Shown in pieces: positions 58,282-64,000 of a stretch of DNA of 64,000 bases (positions are counted from its first letter, which is position 1; the number at the start of each line of letters is the position of its first letter). Under the pieces are notes generated by a model that saw nothing but the letters and a program-made list of their open reading frames with translations, was not told the origin of the DNA and did not search any database. The translations under genes and the position numbers were made by a program. The stretch covers positions 3,599,333 through 3,663,332 of the forward strand of contig NC_133399.1 of NCBI RefSeq assembly GCF_047511655.1, read 5' to 3'. The stretch comes from Castor canadensis (Eukaryota; Chordata; Mammalia; Rodentia; Castoridae).

Positions 58282-61200
58282 CTAATGTCCACATATGAGG
58301 GAGAACATACGATTTTTGGTTTTTTGAGCCAGGCTAACCTCACTCAGAATGATGTTCTCCAATTCCATCCATTTACCAGCGAATGATAACATTTCGTTCT
58401 TCTTCATGGCTGCATAAAATTCCATTGTGTATAGATACCACATTTTCTTAATCCATTCGTCAGTGCTGGGGCATCTTGGCTGTTTCCATAACTTGGCTAT
58501 TGTGAATAGTGCCGCAATAAACATGGATGTGCAGGTGCCTCTGGAGTAACAGTCTTTTGGGTATATCCCCAAGAGTGGTATTGCTGGATCAAATGGTAGA
58601 TCGATGTCCAGCTTTTTAAGTAGCCTCCAAATTTTTTTCCAGAGTGGTTGTACTAGTCTACATTCCCACCAACAGTGTAAGAGGGTTCCTTTTTCCCCGC
58701 ATCCTCGCCAACACCTGTTGTTGGTGGTGTTGCTGATGATGGCTGTTCTAACAGGGGTGAGGTGGAATCTTAGTGTGGTTTTAATTTGCATTTCCTTTAT
58801 TGCTAGAGATGGTGAGCATTTTTTCATGTGTTTTCTGGCCATTTGAATTTCTTCTTTTGAGAAAGTTCTGTTTAGTTCACGTGCCCATTTCTTTATTGGT
58901 TCATTAGTTTTGGGAGAATTTAGTTTTTTAAGTTCCCTGTATATTCTGGTTATCAGTCCTTTGTCTGATGTATAATTGGCATATATTTTCTCCCACTCTG
59001 TGGGTGTTCTCTTCAGTTTAGAGACCATTTCTTTTGATGAACAGAAGCTTTTTAGTTTTATGAGGTCCCATTTATCTATGCTATCTCTTAGTTGCTGTGC
59101 TGCTGGGGTTTCATTGAGAAAGTTCTTACCTATACCTACTAACTCCAGAGTATTTCCTACTCTTTCCTGTATCAACTTAAGAGTTTGGGGTCTGATATTA
59201 AGATCCTTGATCCATTTTGAGTTAATCTTGGTATAGGGTGATATACATGGATCTAGTTTCAGTTTTTTGCAGACTTCTAACCAGTTTTCCCAGCAGTTTT
59301 TGTTGAAGAGGCTGTTATTTCTCCATCGTATATTTTTAGCTCCTTTGTCAAAGATAAGTTGCTCATAGTTGTGTGGCTTCATATCTGGATCCTCTATTCT
59401 GTTCCACTGGTCTTCATGTCTGTTTTTGTGCCAGTACCATGCTGTTTTTATTGTTATTGCTTTGTGATATAGTTTCAAGTCAGGTATTGTAATACCTCCT
59501 GCATTGTTCTTTTGACTGAGTATTGCCTTGGCTATTCGTGGCCTCTTGTTTTTCCATATAAATTTAACAGTAGATTTTTCAATCTCTTTGATGAATGTCA
59601 TTGGAATTTTGATGGGAATTGCATTAAACATGTAGATTACTTTTGGGAGTATAGACATTTTTACTATGTTGATTCTACCAATCCATGAGCATGGGAGATC
59701 TCTCCACTTTCTATAGTCTTCCTCAATCTCTTTCTTCAGAAGTGTATAGTTTTCCTTATAGAGGTCTTTCACATCTTTTGTTAGGTTTACACCTAGGTAT
59801 TTGATTTTTTTTGAGGCTATTGTAAATGGAATTGTTTTCATACATTCTTTTTCCGTTTGCTCATTGTTAGTGTATAGAAATGCTAATGATTTTTCTATGT
59901 TGATTTTATATCCTGCTACTTTGCTATAGCTATTGATGATGTCTAGAAGCTTCTGAGTAGAGTTTTTTGGGTCTTTAAGGTATAGGATCATGTCGTCTGC
60001 AAATAGGGATATTTTGACAGTTTCTTTACCTATTTGTATTCCTTTTATTCCTTCTTCTTGCCTAATTGCTCTGGCTAGGAATTCCAGTACTATGTTGAAT
60101 AGGAGTGGAGATAGTGGGCATCCTTGTCTGGTTCCTGATTTTAGAGGGAATGGTTTTAATTTTTCTCCGTTAAGTATAATGCTGGCTGTAGGTTTGTCAT
60201 ATATAGCTTTTATAATGTTGAGGAACTTTCCTTCTATTCCTAGTTTTCTTAGAGCTTTTATCATGAAATGATGTTGGATCTTATCAAAGGCTTTTTCTGC
60301 ATCTATTGAGATGATCAAGTGGTTTTTGTCTTTGCTTCTGTTAATGTGGTTTATTACGTTTATTGATTTTCGTATGTTGAACCACCCCTGCATCCCTGGG
60401 ATGAAGCCTACCTGGTCGTGGTGAATAATCTTTTTGATGTGTTGCTGAATTTGATTTGCCATTATTTTGTTGAGGATTTTTGCATCAATGTTCATTAAGG
60501 AGATTGGCCTATAGTTCTCCTTTTTGGAGGTGTCTTTGCCTGCTTTTGGGATAAGTGTAATACTGGCTTCATAAAATGTGTTTGGCAGTTTTCCTTCCCT
60601 TTCTATTTCATGGAACAGTTTAAGGAGGGTTGGTATCAGTTCTTCTTTAAAGGTCTGATAGAATTCAGCAGAGAATCCATCAGGTCCTGGACTTTTCTTT
60701 TTGGGGAGACTCTTGATTGCTGCTTCAATTTCATTTTGTGTTATAGGTCTATTCAGGTGATTAATTTCCTCTTGGTTCAGTTTTGGATGATCATATGTAT
60801 CTAGAAATCTGTCCATTTCTTTTAGATTTTCAAATTTATTTGAATATAGGTTCTCAAAGTAGTCTCTGATGATTTCCTGGACTTCCATGGTGTTTGTTGT
60901 TATCTCCCCTTTTGCATTCCTGATTCTACTAATTTGGGTTTTTTCTCTCCTCATTTTAGTCAGGTTTGCCAGGGGTCTATCGATCTTGTTTATTTTTTCA
61001 AAGAACCAACTTTTTGTTTCATTAATTCTTTGTATGGTTTTTTTGGTTTCTATTTCGTTGATTTCAGCTCTTATTTTTATTATTTCTCTCCTTCTATTTG
61101 TTTTGGGATTTGCTTGTTCTTGTTTTTCTAGGAGTTTGAGATGTATCTAGGTCATTGATTTGGGATCTTTCAATCTTTTTAATATATGCACTCATGGCTA

Positions 61201-62098
61201 TAAACTTTCCTCTCAAGACTGCCTTAGCAGTGTCCCATAGGTTCCGGTAGGTTGTGTTTTCATTTTCATTGACTTCTAGAAACTTTTTAATTTCCTCTTT
61301 TATTGCATCGATGATCCATTCTTCATTAAGTAATGAGTTATTTAGTTTCCAGCTGTTTGCATGTTTTTTGTCTTTACTTTTGTTGTTGAGTTCTACTTTT
61401 ACTGCATTGTGGTCAGAGAGTATGCATGGTATTATTTCTATTTTCTTATATTTGCTGAGACTTGCTTTGTGCCCTAGGATATGATCTATTTTGGAGAAGG
61501 TTCCATGGGCTGCTGAGAAGAATGTATATTGTGTAGAGGTTGGATGAAATGTTCTGTAGACATCTACTAGGTCCACTTGATCTATTGCATATTTTAGATC
61601 TTGGATTTCTTTATTGAGTTTTTGTTTGGATGACCTATCTATTGATGATAATGGAGTGTTAAAGTCTCCCACAACCACTGTGTTGGCGTTTATATATGCT
61701 TTTAGGTCTTTCAGGGTATGTTTGATGAAATTGGGTACGTTGACATTGGGTGCGTACAGATTGATGATTATTATTTCCTTTTGGTCTATTTCCCCTTTTA
61801 TTAGTATGGAATGTCCTTCTTTATCTCGTTTGATCAATGTAGGTTTGAAGTCTACTTTGTCAGAGATAAGTATTGCTACTCCTGCTTGTTTTCGGAGGCC
61901 ATTGGCTTAGTAAATCTTCTTCCAGCCTTTCATCCTAAGCATATGCTTATTTCTGTCGGTGAGATGAGTCTCCTGTAAGCAACAAATTGTTGGATCTTCT
62001 TTTTTAATCCATTTTGTCAAACGGTGTCTTTTGATGGGTGAATTAAGTCCATTAACGTTAAGCGTTAGTACTGATAGGTATGTGGTGATTCCTGCCAT
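58282..62098 (-). pseudogene. LINE-1 ORF2 (endonuclease-reverse transcriptase), two lesions
   Basis: Translation starts at ATG 62096-62098. The N-terminal endonuclease shows 'TLNVNGLN' (catalytic Asn14) and 'CLQETHL' (Glu43); 'GDFNTPL' and 'SDHNAV' follow. At 61907-61909 a CAA-type Gln codon has become TAA; the same frame then continues to about 61135, where a one-base frameshift occurs ('LDTSQ' region). The rest is open for 890 codons from 60954 and in fact back to the shift: reverse transcriptase with 'FADDMILYL' (FADD at 59992-60003), 'PGPDGF', '[17 protein letters not shown]' and '[11 protein letters not shown]'. A C-terminal C-x3-C-x7-H-x4-C motif sits at residues 748-765 of that frame. 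In an intact element ORF2p nicks the target and primes reverse transcription. This copy cannot make the full protein. Confidence 0.95.
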
Positions 62099-62148
62099 TT
62101 AGTTGTCTTAGTTGTTTGAAGGTTTGATTGTGTGTACCTAACTTGATG

Positions 62149-63350
62149 TTACTCTCTACTGTCTTGCTTTTTCTTATCCTGTGGTTTGGTGCTGCCTGCC
62201 TTTTCATGGTTAAGTTGGGTGTCACTTTCTGTGTGCAGGATCCCTTGCAGAATCTTTTGTAATGGTGGCTTTGTTGTCACATATTGTTTTAGTTTCTGCT
62301 TATCATGGAAGACTTTATTGCTCCATCTATTTTGAATGATAGCTTTGCTGGGTAGAGTATCCTGGGGTTGAAGTTATTTTCATTCAGTGCCCGGAAGATC
62401 TCACCCCACGCTCTTCTTGCTTTTAATGTTTCTGTTGAGAAGTCTGCTGTGATTTTGATGGGTTTACCTTTGTATGTTACTTGTTTTTTCTCTCTTGCAG
62501 CCTTCAATATTCTTTCCTTAGTTTCTGAACTTGTTGTTTTAATGATGATATGTCGTGGAGTAGTTCTATTTTGATCTGGTCTGTTTGGTGTCCTGGAGGC
62601 CTCTTGCATTTGTATGGGAATATCTTTCTCTAGATTTGGGAAATTTTCCGTTATTATTTTGTTGAATATATTACACATTCCCTTCGCTTGCACCTCTTCT
62701 CCTTCTTCGATGCCCATGATTCTCAAGTTTGGTCTTTTGATGGAGTCAGTGAGTTCTTGCATTTTCTTTTCACAGGTCTTGAGTTGTTTAATTAATAGTT
62801 CTTCAGTTTTTCCTTTAATTACCATTTCATCTTCAAGTTCTGAGATTCTGTCTTCTGTTTGTTCTATTCTGCTGGATTGGCCTTCCGTGTTGTTTTGCAG
62901 TTCTGTTTCGTTCTTTTTTCTGAGGTTTTCCATATCCTGGCTGTTTTCTCCTTTATTGTTGTCTATTTTTGTCCTGAGTTCATTTATCCATTTATTCATT
63001 GTGTTCTCTCTTTCACTTTGGTGTTTATACAGTGCTTCTATGGTTTCCTTTATTTCTTCTTTTGCTTTTTCAAATTCTCTATTTTTATTGTCTTGGAATT
63101 TCTTGAGTGTCTCCTGTACATTTTGGTTGACCCTATCCAGTATCATCTCTATAAAATTCTCATTGAGTACTTGTAGTATGTCTTCTTTTAAATTATTCTT
63201 GTAGGCTTCATTGGGTTCTTTGGCATAGTTTATCTTCATTTTGTTGGAGTCTGGCTCTGAGTTTCTGTTCTCTTCATTCCCCTCTGGTTCCTGTACTAAT
63301 TTTTTGCTGTGGGGAAACTGGTTTCCTTGTTTTTTCTGTCTTCCTGTCAT
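62149..63350 (-). pseudogene. LINE-1 ORF1 (RNA-binding protein), C-terminal frameshift
   Basis: The likely start is the Met at 63348-63350 ('MTGRQKKQGN'), not the upstream Met at 63530, whose first 60 codons are hydrophobic, unlike ORF1p, and probably 5' UTR. The order is a basic N-terminus, a long coiled coil rich in E/K/N (roughly residues 60-215), then the RRM and C-terminal domain ('RPNLRIMGIEEGEE', 'NFPNLEKDIPIQ', 'TPRHIIIK', 'KGKPIKITADFSTETLKARR', 'PAKLSF'). After 'KIDGAIK' (about 62307) a one-base loss puts the last roughly 50 codons in another frame, which is open to TAA at 62149-62151. ORF1p is the trimeric RNA chaperone of L1 particles. Length would be about 400 residues, longer than human ORF1p (338). 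Confidence 0.9.
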
Positions 63351-64000
63351 TGTCCTTGGTGTTGTTACTGTCCCTGTACTGTGTGTAATTAAGTGTTTTC
63401 TAGCTTGTAATAATAACAATGGTAATATTGAGAATGGAAGAGTGAGCTGAGATGGAAAGCAAGAAGTTAAAGAAAAGGGGAAAACAAATATACAGACAAG
63501 AGGGAGAAAGCAGAACAAGGTATCAGACAAGAGAGTTTCAAAGGTATAAACAGGGAGTGTTAGTGTACTAATCGACAGTAAACTGAACAGACAATAGAGT
63601 GACAGAGAGAGGATTGAAAATCAAAGATAAAAAAATTAAAAATAAGTATATGAAAGTAATATCTATTTATAAAAATGAATTAAAATAAAATGGAAAATAA
63701 AAAATTAAAAAAAAAAAAAAACCAAAAAACTTCCAAGTTTATATGCAATGCAATTTCAGTCTTAATAATTTGGATGTCCGTCTCAATCTCCAGTCCTGGA
63801 GTTGGTGCCTCAGATGTTGTTCTGTAGTTGTCTCGTCAAAGGGGATGCATAAAGTAGAACAAAACTACACTCACACACACACAGAAGATAAAAAAAAAAA
63901 AAAAGTCCCACCAAGTGTCCCCAGTTCAAATGCAATACAGTTTCAGTAAGTTTTTTGGCTTGCAGGTGTAATTCGGTTGTTCTCTCATCAAAGGTAGGGA
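63351..64000 (-). promoter_or_regulatory. LINE-1 5' UTR with repeated units
   Basis: A-rich 5' UTR on the minus strand. Two similar units are visible at about 63705-63840 and 63890-63994: each has an A-run, then 'atgcaatgcaatttcag' or 'atgcaatacagtttcag' and, further on, 'tctcgtcaaaggggatg' or 'tctcatcaaaggtaggg'. This suggests monomer-like tandem units, as in some rodent L1 promoters. The array runs past the window. Confidence 0.55.

Larger units (their letters stand above)
57789..64000 (-). mobile_element. Younger, near-full-length LINE-1
   Basis: At least 6.2 kb on the minus strand: poly(A) from 57789, 3' UTR to 58281, ORF2, a 50-base spacer, ORF1, then 5' UTR running off the window. The orientation is the same as the older host element. 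Only three disabling lesions were seen in the two ORFs. The sub-parts are listed separately. Because it leaves the window, its 5' end and target-site duplication cannot be judged. Confidence 0.93.

Noticed and set aside
62614..63204. 196-codon plus-strand ORF
   Set aside because: Antisense shadow of the LINE-1 ORF1 coiled coil.
63351..63530. N-terminal 60 codons of the longest ORF1 frame
   Set aside because: Hydrophobic and unlike ORF1p; treated as 5' UTR read-through, with the start placed at 63350.

Overview
This is mammalian, almost certainly rodent, nuclear DNA. It is AT-rich and CpG-poor, with LINE-1 copies, microsatellites and very many short SINEs. The common SINE is dimeric: a B1/7SL-like left half (about 'cctgtaatcctagctact') joined to a tRNA-Ala/ID-like right half (about 'gagtggctcaagtggtagag' ... 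'gttcaaacccc'). That architecture suggests a squirrel-related or castorimorph rodent; beaver is my guess and is inference only. No bacterial, phage or CRISPR-like system is present, and most short open reading frames here are chance or lie in repeats.

The window looks like part of a decaying KRAB zinc-finger (KZFP) gene cluster. The best-preserved gene is on the + strand. It has a CCAAT-box, CpG-enriched promoter (39150-39290), a first exon ending in ATG at a splice donor (39369), a canonical 127-nt KRAB A exon (49248-49374), a short KRAB-b-like exon (49586-49637) and a zinc-finger exon (from 50286). The reading frame holds across all the junctions, but an in-frame TAG at 50350-50352 separates an 82-residue KRAB part from a 218-residue finger ORF with only three complete C2H2 fingers. 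The finger array is further decayed to about 51.94 kb.

Much of the rest consists of duplicated pieces of the same kind of locus. They are mostly minus-strand on the left (about 1-28 kb) and plus-strand on the right (about 36-53 kb), like a worn large palindrome centred near 32 kb. The clearest pair is 7084-10270 (+) against 39340-43190 (reverse complement). U6 snRNA pseudogenes at 21187-21293 (+) and 44270-44374 (-) lie beside KRAB remnants in matching, inverted positions. Other debris includes an HNRNPA1-like processed pseudogene (2833-3400), zinc-finger remnants on the minus strand near 1.3 and 4.0 kb, and shared 3'-end repeats.

The right end (54.8-64.0 kb) is LINE-1 on the minus strand: an older copy (54793-57788) interrupted by a younger, nearly complete one (57789 to beyond the window end) with ORF1 and ORF2 damaged by only three visible lesions. 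Two 5'-truncated relatives with target-site duplications lie at 19767-20478 and 46221-47167. Older mammalian repeats (MIR, L1M-like, MaLR-like) lie at 53.2-54.2 kb. All similarity statements were made by eye; no alignment or database search was run.
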